Notes under the pieces: generated by a model
The model's input: only the letters and a program-made list of their open reading frames with translations
Told to the model about the DNA's origin: nothing
Database searches by the model: none
From: an uncultured Lysobacter sp.
Lineage (GTDB): Bacteria > Pseudomonadota > Gammaproteobacteria > Xanthomonadales > Xanthomonadaceae
Direction of reading: 5' to 3'
Assembly: GCA_946479915.1 (NCBI GenBank)
Contig: CAMLHR010000088.1
Span: 1 to 6,083, forward strand
Length of the DNA: 6,083 nucleotides
Translations under genes and position numbers: made by a program
Part shown: positions 1-6,083 of the stretch, one piece after another
Layout: each line of letters starts with the position of its first letter
Numbering within the stretch: position 1 is the stretch's first letter

Positions 1-1
1 G

Positions 2-124
2 CTCCAGCTGGACACCGACGCGTTGCGGCTGGTGCAGGTGCCCGGGCGCGACGTCCCGGCGAACCCGCCGAAGGGCCGCACGCCGCAGCGGCGACACGGT
101 CGCCGTCAGCCCGCCCGCACGTAG
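2..124 (+). CDS. apaH: C-terminal tail of a plus-strand protein, probably ApaH (diadenosine tetraphosphatase), partial
   Basis: Only the last 40 codons are in the window; the 5' part lies beyond the left edge, and the frame ends at a TAG at 122-124. The visible start, LQLDTDALRLVQVPGR, looks like the final beta-strand of ApaH, where a short 'LxLxD...VQV' segment closes the phosphoesterase fold. It is followed by a basic tail (KGRTPQRRHGRRQPART). ApaH cleaves Ap4A to two ADP in the cytosol and carries its metal-binding motifs upstream, outside this window. The identity rests mainly on context: in Escherichia coli folA and apaH also face each other tail to tail. The last 19 bases overlap the 3' end of folA on the opposite strand. 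The other two plus-strand frames do not give a protein-like sequence here. The assignment is tentative because no catalytic residue can be seen. Confidence 0.6.
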   Translation, partial: LQLDTDALRLVQVPGRDVPANPPKGRTPQRRHGRRQPART

Positions 125-606
125 TCCACGAACTCGAACGCGAACGCGTGGCGCGCATCCGCGGGGTGCGCCTCGCGCGCGACGGCCCGCCAGCGGGCGC
201 GGTCCCACGCGGGGAAGAAGGCATCCGCGTCCCGGACCACCGTGTCGACGTGCGTCAGGTGCAGCCGGGCGGCAAGTGGCAGGCACGCCGCATAGACCTC
301 GCCCCCGCCGATGACGCAGAGCGTCTCCGCGCCCTCGGCCGCCGCGACCTCGATGGCCGCGTCCACGGACCCGACCGCCCGCATGCCGTCGAACGGCACC
401 CGGCCCGCGCGCGTGAGCACCAGGTTGGTGCGACCGGGCAACGCGCGCCCCAGCGACTCCGCGGTGCGCCGGCCCATCAGCAGCGGCTTGCCCAGCGTCA
501 GCGCCTTGAACCGCTTCAGGTCCGCTGGCAGGTGCCACGGCAGCGCGTTGCCGCGACCGATCGCGTTGCGTCGGTCCAGCGCGGCGACGAGCACCAGGTC
601 AGGCAC
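106..606 (-). CDS. folA: Dihydrofolate reductase
   Basis: This 166-residue cytosolic enzyme reduces dihydrofolate to tetrahydrofolate with NADPH and is the classic trimethoprim target. The family's landmarks are in order: VAALDRRNAIG at the N-terminus, LPWHLPADLKRFK with the catalytic acid Asp29 (Asp27 in E. coli), the nucleotide-binding LLMGRRTAESLG, PGRTN with the folate-contacting Arg59, and CVIGGGEVY with the Gly-Gly pair, followed by LTHVD. The length matches the usual 160 or so. I chose the GTG at 604-606 because the protein then begins a few residues before the first beta-strand and a GAGG site lies 9 bases upstream; a GTG at 592-594 would give 162 residues and is less likely. The open frame runs on upstream through thyA, but that part is not coding. 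The gene follows thyA by 11 bases and re-reduces the dihydrofolate ThyA makes. Its last 19 bases overlap the opposing gene, probably apaH. Confidence 0.97.
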   Translation of the reverse strand: MPDLVLVAALDRRNAIGRGNALPWHLPADLKRFKALTLGKPLLMGRRTAESLGRALPGRTNLVLTRAGRVPFDGMRAVGSVDAAIEVAAAEGAETLCVIGGGEVYAACLPLAARLHLTHVDTVVRDADAFFPAWDRARWRAVAREAHPADARHAFAFEFVDYVRAG

Positions 607-615
607 GCCGCCCCG

Positions 616-619
616 CCTC
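616..619 (-). promoter_or_regulatory. Ribosome binding site of folA, overlapping the thyA stop
   Basis: Read on the minus strand, the thyA stop codon TGA (618-620) runs directly into GG, giving TGAGG. The GAGG lies 9 bases ahead of a GTG at 604-606. This fixes the folA start and suggests that ribosomes ending thyA help start folA. Confidence 0.65.
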
Positions 620-1412
620 AGACCGCGACCGGCGCCTTGATCGCCGGGAGCGGGTCGTAGCCCTCGATCGCGATGTGCTCGAACCGGAAATCGAGGATGT
701 CGCGCACGTCCGGGTCCAGCCGCAACGTCGGCAGCGCGCGGGGCGCGCGCGACAGCTGCTCGCGCGCCTGGTCGAAATGGTTCGAGTACAGGTGCGCGTC
801 GCCCAGCGTGTGCACGAAGTCGCCCACGCCCAGGTCGCACACCTGCGCCACCATGTGGGTGAGCAGCGCATAGCTGGCGATGTTGAACGGCACGCCCAGG
901 AAGATGTCCCCGCTGCGCTGGTAGAGCTGGCAGCTCAGCCGCCCGTCCGCGACGTAGAACTGGAACAGCGCGTGGCAGGGCTGCAGCGCCATGCGCGGGA
1001 GGTCCGCGACGTTCCAGGCGCTGACGATGAGCCGGCGGGAGTCCGGGTTGCGCCGGATCTCCGCGATGACGTCGCGGAGCTGGTCGAACTCGCGCCCGTC
1101 CGGTCCCGCCCAGCGGCGCCACTGCTTGCCGTACACCGGACCGAGTTCGCCGTCGGCGTCGGCCCATTCGTCCCAGATCGAGACCTTGTGGTCGCGCAGG
1201 TAGCCCACGTTGGTGTCGCCCTGCAGGAACCACAGCAACTCGTGCACGATCGAGCGCAGGTGCAGCTTCTTGGTGGTGACCAGCGGGAAGCCCTCGCGCA
1301 GGTCGAAGCGCATCTGCCAGCCAAAGACGCTCCGCGTGCCGGTCCCGGTGCGGTCCCCCTTCTCCGTGCCGTGCTCGAGCACGTGGCGCAGCAGGTCGAG
1401 GTACGCACGCAT
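618..1412 (-). CDS. thyA: Thymidylate synthase
   Basis: This cytosolic homodimeric enzyme methylates dUMP to dTMP with 5,10-methylenetetrahydrofolate and releases dihydrofolate. The protein has 264 residues, the same as E. coli ThyA, and from memory aligns with it without gaps. Visible landmarks are DRTGTGT (phosphate-binding Arg21), HELLWFLQG with Glu58, WDEWA (Trp80), GPVYGKQWR (Tyr94), [11 protein letters not shown] (Arg126 and Arg127), the nucleophile Cys146 in [18 protein letters not shown] (Arg166, Asp169), PFNIASYA (Asn177) and GDAHLYSNH (His207, Tyr209). The C-terminus ends in KAPVAV, the mobile tail that closes over the active site. The position after QRS is Gly, where E. coli has Cys; this site is variable and not catalytic. 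The ATG at 1410-1412 is 4 bases after the lgt stop and has a clear AAGGA site inside the lgt 3' end. folA follows 11 bases on, so the two enzymes of the thymidylate cycle are likely made together. Confidence 0.98.
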   Translation of the reverse strand: MRAYLDLLRHVLEHGTEKGDRTGTGTRSVFGWQMRFDLREGFPLVTTKKLHLRSIVHELLWFLQGDTNVGYLRDHKVSIWDEWADADGELGPVYGKQWRRWAGPDGREFDQLRDVIAEIRRNPDSRRLIVSAWNVADLPRMALQPCHALFQFYVADGRLSCQLYQRSGDIFLGVPFNIASYALLTHMVAQVCDLGVGDFVHTLGDAHLYSNHFDQAREQLSRAPRALPTLRLDPDVRDILDFRFEHIAIEGYDPLPAIKAPVAV

Positions 1413-1416
1413 GGCG

Positions 1417-2340
1417 TCAGTCCTTCGCGGGAGCGGCGGGGGCGGGCCGGAGCACGGGGGCGCGCCGCGACGTCCACAGCAGCGCGAGGCCGAGCGCGAC
1501 CAGCGGCAGGCTGAGCAGCTGCCCCATCGTCAGCCAGCCGAACGCGAGGTAGCCGATGTGCGCGTCGGGTTCGCGCACGAACTCCACCGCGAAGCGGAAC
1601 ACGCCGTACAGCAGCGCGAACATCCCGCCCACCGCGTAGCGCGGCCGCGGCCGGCTGGAGAACCACCACAGCACCGCGAACATCGCCAAGCCCTCGAGGA
1701 CGACCTGGTACAGCTGCGAGGGATGGCGCGCATACGCGTCCAGCGCGCCGGCCTCGAACTGCGCGCGCAGCGCCGCGGGGTCCATCGAGGCGAACGGTTC
1801 CGGCAGCGTGCGCGGGAACACGACGCCCCAGCCGTCGAACGCGGTGCCGGCCGTGGGCTTGCCCCACAGTTCGCCGCCGATCCAGTTGCCCAGGCGCCCC
1901 AGGCCGAGGCCCGCGGGCACCAGCGGCGCGACGAAATCCATCGTGTCGAAGAAGTGCAGGCGCTGCCGGCGCGACCACCACCAAGCCGCCGCGAGCACGC
2001 CGAGCAGCCCGCCGTGGAAGCTCATGCCGCCTTCCCAGATGCGCAGCAGCGAGACGGGATCGGCGAGGAACGCCGGGAAACCGTAGAACAGGACGTAACC
2101 GATGCGGCCGCCGAGCACCACGCCCAGCATCCCGTAGAAGAGCAGGTCCGCGAAGTCGTTCGCGTCCACGCCCGGCAGGCGCCCCTGGCGGACGCGGCGG
2201 CGCCCCAGCCACCACGCGATGCCGAAGCCGATGGCGTACATCACGCCGTACCAGTGCACGGCGGGCGAGAAGGCGCGGCCGAACAGCTCGAATTCCGGGA
2301 GCCGCAGCGCGATGGGGTCGATCTGGTGGAGCCACGTCAT
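1417..2340 (-). CDS. lgt: Phosphatidylglycerol--prolipoprotein diacylglyceryl transferase
   Basis: Lgt is the first enzyme of lipoprotein maturation. It transfers a diacylglyceryl group from phosphatidylglycerol to the lipobox cysteine of preprolipoproteins in the inner membrane. The 307-residue protein has about seven hydrophobic segments. The family motifs are present: HWYGVMYA (29-36), [10 protein letters not shown] (77-86), GGMSFHGG with His109, the Lgt signature [14 protein letters not shown] with Arg149, Asn152 and Glu157, RHPSQLYQ, and [12 protein letters not shown] with the second essential Arg (Arg143 and Arg239 in E. coli). The tail after about residue 290 is rich in Ala, Pro and Arg and is probably a disordered cytoplasmic end. 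The length is close to the usual 280-300. The ATG start lies 19 bases after the TerC-family stop, with only a weak GGTGA-like site before it. The gene order lgt-thyA is widespread in proteobacteria. Confidence 0.97.
   Translation of the reverse strand: MTWLHQIDPIALRLPEFELFGRAFSPAVHWYGVMYAIGFGIAWWLGRRRVRQGRLPGVDANDFADLLFYGMLGVVLGGRIGYVLFYGFPAFLADPVSLLRIWEGGMSFHGGLLGVLAAAWWWSRRQRLHFFDTMDFVAPLVPAGLGLGRLGNWIGGELWGKPTAGTAFDGWGVVFPRTLPEPFASMDPAALRAQFEAGALDAYARHPSQLYQVVLEGLAMFAVLWWFSSRPRPRYAVGGMFALLYGVFRFAVEFVREPDAHIGYLAFGWLTMGQLLSLPLVALGLALLWTSRRAPVLRPAPAAPAKD
1421..1425 (-). promoter_or_regulatory. Ribosome binding site of thyA, inside the lgt 3' end
   Basis: The minus strand reads AAGGA, with 8 bases to the thyA ATG at 1410-1412. 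It lies within the last codons of lgt, whose stop is at 1417-1419. This supports the thyA start and coupled translation of lgt and thyA. Confidence 0.7.
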
Positions 2341-2359
2341 CGTGCGGTCACCGGCCGGT

Positions 2360-3100
<741 letters not shown>

Positions 3101-3108
3101 CCAGCGGT

Positions 3109-3115
3109 CTTCCTC
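3109..3115 (-). promoter_or_regulatory. Ribosome binding site of the TerC-family gene, overlapping the dgkA stop
   Basis: On the minus strand the dgkA stop TGA (3114-3116) continues as TGAGGAAG, so a near-ideal GAGGAAG site shares bases with the stop codon. It ends 8 bases before the ATG at 3098-3100. This fixes the start and suggests coupled translation. Confidence 0.7.
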
Positions 3116-3482
3116 ATGCGAGCAGCAGGATCCACACCATCACCACGTTGAGCATCGCCACGAACACCGCGGCCGAGGCCATGTCCTTCGCGCGCCCGGC
3201 GAGCTCATGGAATCCGGCGCCGTAGCGCTCGATCACCGCCTCGATCGCGGAATTGAGCAGCTCCAGCGCCAGCACCAGCAGGCAGCTGCCCACGAGCAGG
3301 ACGCGCTCCACGGGGGTCTGCCCCAGCACGATCCCGAGCGGACCCAGGATCGCGAACAGGCAGACCTCCAGCCGGAACGAGGACTCGTGCAGCCAGGCGG
3401 CCCGAAGTCCCTGCAGGGACCAGATCGCCGCCTTGAGCACCCGCGCCGGCCGTCGCGGCCAATGGCCGGTTTCGTCGGCCAT
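3114..3482 (-). CDS. dgkA: Diacylglycerol kinase (prokaryotic type)
   Basis: DgkA phosphorylates sn-1,2-diacylglycerol with MgATP to phosphatidate at the inner membrane, recycling diacylglycerol left over from envelope modifications that use phospholipid head groups. The 122 residues equal the length of the E. coli enzyme, a homotrimer. There is an amphipathic N-terminus (about 10-32, with KAA...GLRAAW), then three membrane helices (about 38-54, 57-78 and 101-121). The catalytic segment ELLNSAIEAVIER carries Glu74, Asn77 and the proposed general base Glu81 (E69, N72 and E76 in E. coli). It is followed by HELAGRAKDMASAA with Lys99 and Asp100 (K94 and D95). The ATG overlaps the stop of the upstream asparaginase gene by one base (TGATG), so translation is probably coupled. 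Only a weak ribosome site (GGGA, 12 bases before the ATG) is visible, which fits dependence on coupling. The TerC-family gene follows 13 bases on. Confidence 0.97.
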   Translation of the reverse strand: MADETGHWPRRPARVLKAAIWSLQGLRAAWLHESSFRLEVCLFAILGPLGIVLGQTPVERVLLVGSCLLVLALELLNSAIEAVIERYGAGFHELAGRAKDMASAAVFVAMLNVVMVWILLLA

Positions 3483-4546
3483 CAGTCGCGATTATCCCAT
3501 GCGGGGCCGACGGCGGCGTCGATGGCCTCGTCGTGGAAGATGGCGGTGCCGCGGCTGCCATCGGGACGGAGCCAGGCGCGATACATGCCCGGCGTGTTGA
3601 ACGGCATGGCGATGTTGCCGGCCGCGTCGAGCGCGATCGCGCCCCCGTCGCCGCCCAGCCCGGGCACCACCTGGTTCACCACCACCTCGGCGGCCTCGGC
3701 GAGCGAGTCGCCGCGATAGGCCATGCGCGCGCAGATGTCATGCGCGACGGCGGCCCGGATGTAGAACTCCCCCCAGCCGGTGCCCGAGACGCCGCAACGC
3801 TCGTCCGCCCAGGTGCCGGCCCCGATCACCGGCGAATCGCCGATGCGGTTCCAGCGCTTGTTGGTCATGCCGCCCGTGCTGGTCGCCGCGGCGATGTGGC
3901 CGTGCCGGTCCAGTGCGACCGCGCCGACCGTGCCGAAGTACTGCGAGGGCGGGCCGAGCGCATCGTCGCTGCCGGTGGCGGCCGAGGCGCGGCGCCGTGC
4001 CTGCTCGAGCTGCCGGCGGCGGCGGTCGGTGTCGAACCAGTCGTTCGGCACCCGCTCGATGTCCGGGCGCGTGTCGGCGAACGCCTCGGCGCCATCGCCC
4101 GCCAGCATCACGTGCGGGCTGTGCTCCATCACCGCGCGCGCCAGCAGCACCGGGTGGCGCACCGTGGTCACGCCGGCCACCGCGCCGGCGCGGCGCGTGT
4201 GGCCTTCCATCACCGAGGCGTCGAGCTGGTGGCCGCCCTCGGCGTCGAACACCGCGCCCTTGCCGGCGTTGAACCGGGGCGAGTCCTCGAGCACCAGGAT
4301 CGCGGCCTGCACGGCGTCCAGCGCGGTGCCGCCGCCGTCGAGCACCGCCTGCCCCGCATCCAGCGCGCGGTCCAGGTCCGCCCGCACCGCGGCTTCCTCC
4401 TCGCCGGACAGGGCGCTGCGCTCGATGACCCCCGCGCCGCCGTGGATGACCAGCGCGACCGGGCGTTCCGGCGATTCAGCGTGCGCGGCCATGGCGGCGC
4501 CGGCGAGCAGCAGGCAGGACAGCAGTCGCATCGACGGCAGGCGCAT
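3482..4546 (-). CDS. iaaA: Secreted isoaspartyl peptidase / L-asparaginase (Ntn-hydrolase, type 3)
   Basis: This 354-residue protein belongs to the plant-type asparaginase family, which hydrolyses beta-aspartyl dipeptides and L-asparagine. The proenzyme cuts itself to free an N-terminal threonine. The nucleophile is Thr206 in YFGTVGAVALD. ALVIHGGAG (31-39), the substrate-binding STGGMTNKRWNRIGDSP (Thr224, Arg234, Asp237) and the glycines of GVSGTGWGE (about 251-259) are in place. The stretch before Thr206 (about 172-205) is Arg-rich and then flexible, as in the linker released on cleavage. A signal peptide is evident: MRLPSMR, a hydrophobic core LLSCLLLAGAAMA, then AHA before ESPER, fitting signal peptidase I cleavage and a periplasmic location. 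E. coli IaaA lacks such a signal and is about 30 residues shorter. The ATG at 4544-4546 has GGAG 7 bases upstream; Met6 is a less likely alternative. It sits between the sensor kinase and dgkA. Confidence 0.93.
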   Translation of the reverse strand: MRLPSMRLLSCLLLAGAAMAAHAESPERPVALVIHGGAGVIERSALSGEEEAAVRADLDRALDAGQAVLDGGGTALDAVQAAILVLEDSPRFNAGKGAVFDAEGGHQLDASVMEGHTRRAGAVAGVTTVRHPVLLARAVMEHSPHVMLAGDGAEAFADTRPDIERVPNDWFDTDRRRRQLEQARRRASAATGSDDALGPPSQYFGTVGAVALDRHGHIAAATSTGGMTNKRWNRIGDSPVIGAGTWADERCGVSGTGWGEFYIRAAVAHDICARMAYRGDSLAEAAEVVVNQVVPGLGGDGGAIALDAAGNIAMPFNTPGMYRAWLRPDGSRGTAIFHDEAIDAAVGPAWDNRD

Positions 4547-4553
4547 CAGACAT

Positions 4554-4557
4554 CTCC
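4554..4557 (-). promoter_or_regulatory. Ribosome binding site of the asparaginase gene
   Basis: The minus strand reads GGAG with 7 bases to the ATG at 4544-4546. Three of its bases lie in the downstream arm of the inverted repeat at 4555-4574, so pairing of the repeat in mRNA would hide it. Confidence 0.65.
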
Positions 4558-4574
4558 GGATCCCCTCATCCGGA
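4555..4574 (-). repeat. Perfect 7-bp inverted repeat in the kinase-asparaginase gap
   Basis: The 37-base gap between the sensor kinase and the asparaginase gene holds TCCGGAT, a 6-base loop, and ATCCGGA (arms 4555-4561 and 4568-4574). In minus-strand mRNA this would form a hairpin with loop GAGGGG just before the asparaginase start and overlapping its GGAG. There is no T-tract after it, so it is not a typical Rho-independent terminator. It might tune translation or protect an mRNA end; this role is inferred. Confidence 0.6.
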
Positions 4575-4583
4575 CAGGATAAG

Positions 4584-5858
4584 TCAGGCCAGCCGGATCG
4601 TCGCGACCGTGCCGCGGCCGGGATGGCTCTCCAGGCTCACCGGCCAGCCGAAGCGCTCCCCGAGCCGGCGCACGATGGACAGGCCCATGCCCTTGCCCTG
4701 CGGCGATTCCAGGTCGGCGCGATAGAACGGCTCGAACGCGCGCTCGATGGTTTCCGGCGACATGCCGATGCCGCTGTCGCGGACCTCGACCCGGTCGCTG
4801 CCGATGCGCACCTCGATGCTGCCGCGCTCGGTGAAGCGGCACGCGTTGTCCAGCAGGTTGCCGAGCATCAGCCCGAGCACCCGCGGGGGGGCGTGGAGCC
4901 GGATCCGCCCGTCCTCGACCACGTCGAGCGACACGCCCGGCTTCGGGCAGTCCCCGGACTCGCGCACGCGCTCGACTTCCTCGTGCACCACGTCGCGGAC
5001 GTCGAAGTCCTCCGCCTGCGGGGCGACGTCGGCCTCGCGCGCGAGGATCAGGAAGGCATCGATCACGGCCTCCATGTCCCGCCCGGCCCGCTGGATGCGC
5101 GAGAGCGAACGCTGGGCACGCTGCGGCATGTCGGGATCGCCCAGGAGCAGGTCGCTGGCGACGCGGATCACCGTCAGCGGCGTGCGCAGCTCGTGGCTGG
5201 CGTCGCGGGTGAAGTCGCGCTCCCGGGCGACGAAGGCACGCACGCGCTCGGCCATGGCGTGCAGCGCGCCGGCGAGCTCGCGGGTCTCCTCGTCCGCGTC
5301 GGGCGGCAGGCGGTCGGCGGCGAGGCCGCGGACGTCCGGGTTGCGCGGATCCCAGTTGCGCACCTCGCTCGCCAGCCAGCCCATCGGCGCCAGCAGCCGC
5401 CGGGCGACGCGGTAGGTCAGCCAGCCACTGAGCGCCAGCGCGAGCACCGCCAGCACGACCGGGGCGGAGATCATGGCGAGCGTGAGTTCCCGCGCCCGCT
5501 CGCTCGGAAAGGTCACGTAGAGCCGGCCTTCCGGCCGCTCGTCCACCAGGACCACCAGGGGGGGCGACTGCAGCTCGTGCAGCCCGGGCGGGAGGCCGCG
5601 CAGGTGCTCGGGCACCGCGCTGGCCGACCCGCCCCGGTCCACCGCATACGCCCGCATCATCCGGGACTGCGGCGCGCGGTGCGACGGATCGAGGCTGCGC
5701 TGGTCCCAGTAGTAGGCCGCCTCCTGCTGCAGGGCATCGGCCACAACGCGGTCGCGCACCCACGACGAGGCGACGAACGCCCCGAGCGCGACCAGCGCGC
5801 CCGCGAGCGCGACCTGCAGGATCACCGCGATGCGGATCTTGCGGGGCAGTGCCGCCAC
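4584..5858 (-). CDS. Membrane sensor histidine kinase (ColS/VgrS-like, PmrB group)
   Basis: This 424-residue inner-membrane kinase senses an envelope signal and phosphorylates the adjacent response regulator. A first membrane helix (about 10-32) and a second (about 126-148) bracket a periplasmic region of about 95 residues without a recognised domain; it contains LPPGLHELQ and DERPEGRLYV. A HAMP-like linker follows (about 149-205, LLAPMGWLASEV). The H-box FTRDASHELRTPL carries the phospho-acceptor His222. The ATPase domain shows the N-box LGNLLDNACRF (Asn334, Asn338), the G1 box VRDSGIGMS (Asp361), the F-box FEPFYRAD and the G2 box GKGMGLSIV. The protein appears complete. It starts with GTG at 5856-5858, 4 bases after the regulator's stop and with no strong ribosome site, so it probably depends on coupled translation. 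The ColS/VgrS label is inferred mainly from the regulator's similarity to ColR; the signal cannot be read from sequence. Confidence 0.92.
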   Translation of the reverse strand: MAALPRKIRIAVILQVALAGALVALGAFVASSWVRDRVVADALQQEAAYYWDQRSLDPSHRAPQSRMMRAYAVDRGGSASAVPEHLRGLPPGLHELQSPPLVVLVDERPEGRLYVTFPSERARELTLAMISAPVVLAVLALALSGWLTYRVARRLLAPMGWLASEVRNWDPRNPDVRGLAADRLPPDADEETRELAGALHAMAERVRAFVARERDFTRDASHELRTPLTVIRVASDLLLGDPDMPQRAQRSLSRIQRAGRDMEAVIDAFLILAREADVAPQAEDFDVRDVVHEEVERVRESGDCPKPGVSLDVVEDGRIRLHAPPRVLGLMLGNLLDNACRFTERGSIEVRIGSDRVEVRDSGIGMSPETIERAFEPFYRADLESPQGKGMGLSIVRRLGERFGWPVSLESHPGRGTVATIRLA

Positions 5859-5862
5859 GACG

Positions 5863-6083
5863 TCAGGCCGGCGGCTGCTCGATGTCCGCGATGCGATAAC
5901 CGGCGCTCTGCACGGTGTGCAGCAGCGGCTTGTCGAATGGCTTGTCGATCGTCTTGCGCAGGTTGTAGAGGTGGCTGCGCAGCGTGTCCGAGTCCGGCAG
6001 GCCGTTGCCCCAGATCTCGCGCTCGATCTCCTGCCGGCTGACCACGCGCGGCGACTCGCGCATCAGGATGGTCAGCAGCTTCA
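5863..6083 (-). CDS. OmpR-family response regulator, ColR/VgrR-like, C-terminal DNA-binding part only
   Basis: The gene runs off the right edge: the last 72 codons and the TGA stop (5863-5865) are present, and the receiver domain with its phosphorylated Asp lies outside. The visible part is a winged-helix DNA-binding domain. It begins KLLTILMRESPRVVSR, followed by EIEREIWG, the recognition helix region DSDTLRSHLYNLRKTID, and the wing LLHTVQSAGYRIADI. The run IDKPFDKPLLHTV is nearly the same as in Pseudomonas ColR as I recall it, which is why I place it in the ColR branch rather than general OmpR or PhoP. It would act as the partner of the kinase 4 bases downstream, binding DNA as a phosphorylated dimer. 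An internal ATG at 6061-6063 is not the start, because the frame continues upstream with typical domain sequence. The regulator's target promoters are not in this window. Confidence 0.9.
   Translation of the reverse strand, partial: KLLTILMRESPRVVSRQEIEREIWGNGLPDSDTLRSHLYNLRKTIDKPFDKPLLHTVQSAGYRIADIEQPPA

Noticed and set aside
607..1233. Possible N-terminal extension of FolA, making a 375-residue fusion
   Set aside because: The extension is an alternative frame of thyA, with low-complexity Arg/Ala/Pro sequence. The GTG at 604-606 has a ribosome site and fits the family length.
935..2335. 466-codon minus-strand frame across thyA and lgt
   Set aside because: It is out of frame with both genes, whose own frames carry complete conserved motifs; its translation has no recognisable pattern.
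2350..2359. 10-bp palindrome ACCGGCCGGT between the TerC-family gene and lgt
   Set aside because: It has no loop, so it makes a poor hairpin, and such C/G palindromes are common by chance in this sequence. There is no T-tract for a terminator.
3489..3494. GATAAT on the minus strand just before dgkA, resembling a -10 box
   Set aside because: No matching -35 at 16-18 bases upstream is visible; it is inside the asparaginase 3' end and would put transcription start at the dgkA start codon.
4514..4531. Lipobox-like LLSC in the asparaginase signal peptide
   Set aside because: The cysteine lies before the hydrophobic core rather than after it, so it cannot be the lipidation site. Signal peptidase I cleavage after AHA fits better.
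4575..4583. CTTATC on the minus strand after the kinase stop, resembling half a PmrA box
   Set aside because: Only one imperfect half site is present; the second half site at the expected spacing is missing.
4885..5564. Two runs of seven G (4885-4891 and 5558-5564) inside the sensor kinase, as possible phase-variation tracts
   Set aside because: Runs of seven are expected by chance in DNA this GC-rich, and both sit in intact reading frame. Longer tracts are usual for phase variation.
3780..6041. 753-codon open frame on the plus strand
   Set aside because: It lies opposite the asparaginase and the sensor kinase, both of which have full family motifs. Its translation is rich in Arg, Ala, His and Pro with no domain pattern, as expected from the antisense of GC-rich genes.

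Overview
This is a GC-rich stretch (by eye about two thirds G+C or more), almost completely filled with genes and with strong G/C preference at third codon positions. The protein sequences, and a folA gene facing the end of a probable apaH gene, suggest a gammaproteobacterium. A Xanthomonadaceae-like organism (Lysobacter, Luteimonas or Xanthomonas relatives) is the best guess. No mobile element, tRNA, rRNA, CRISPR array or phage signature is visible.

Layout: seven consecutive genes are read on the minus strand, from the right edge to the left. They are a ColR/PmrA-type response regulator (only its C-terminal part is present), its sensor histidine kinase, a secreted isoaspartyl peptidase/L-asparaginase, diacylglycerol kinase (dgkA), a TerC-family membrane protein, prolipoprotein diacylglyceryl transferase (lgt), thymidylate synthase (thyA) and dihydrofolate reductase (folA); the regulator is the partial eighth. 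The gaps between them run from a 1-base overlap to 37 bases, so most or all could be co-transcribed. At the left edge the tail of a plus-strand gene, probably apaH, runs into folA tail to tail and overlaps it by 19 bases. No stretch of 300 bases lacks a gene.

Function: ThyA turns dUMP into dTMP and leaves dihydrofolate, which FolA reduces again, so the last two genes form one metabolic cycle. Lgt and DgkA are inner-membrane enzymes of diacylglyceryl lipid chemistry: Lgt moves diacylglyceryl from phosphatidylglycerol to lipoproteins, and DgkA returns free diacylglycerol to phosphatidate. The TerC protein is a membrane protein of the type linked to metal handling. The two-component system belongs to a group that controls envelope and metal responses, so its link to dgkA makes sense.

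Most of the window is well-known housekeeping content and I do not see a new defence or mobile system. The points most worth a second look are the apaH/folA overlap, a hairpin that covers the ribosome binding site of the asparaginase gene, the linkage of a ColRS-like system to dgkA, and an ExxE motif in the kinase sensor region.
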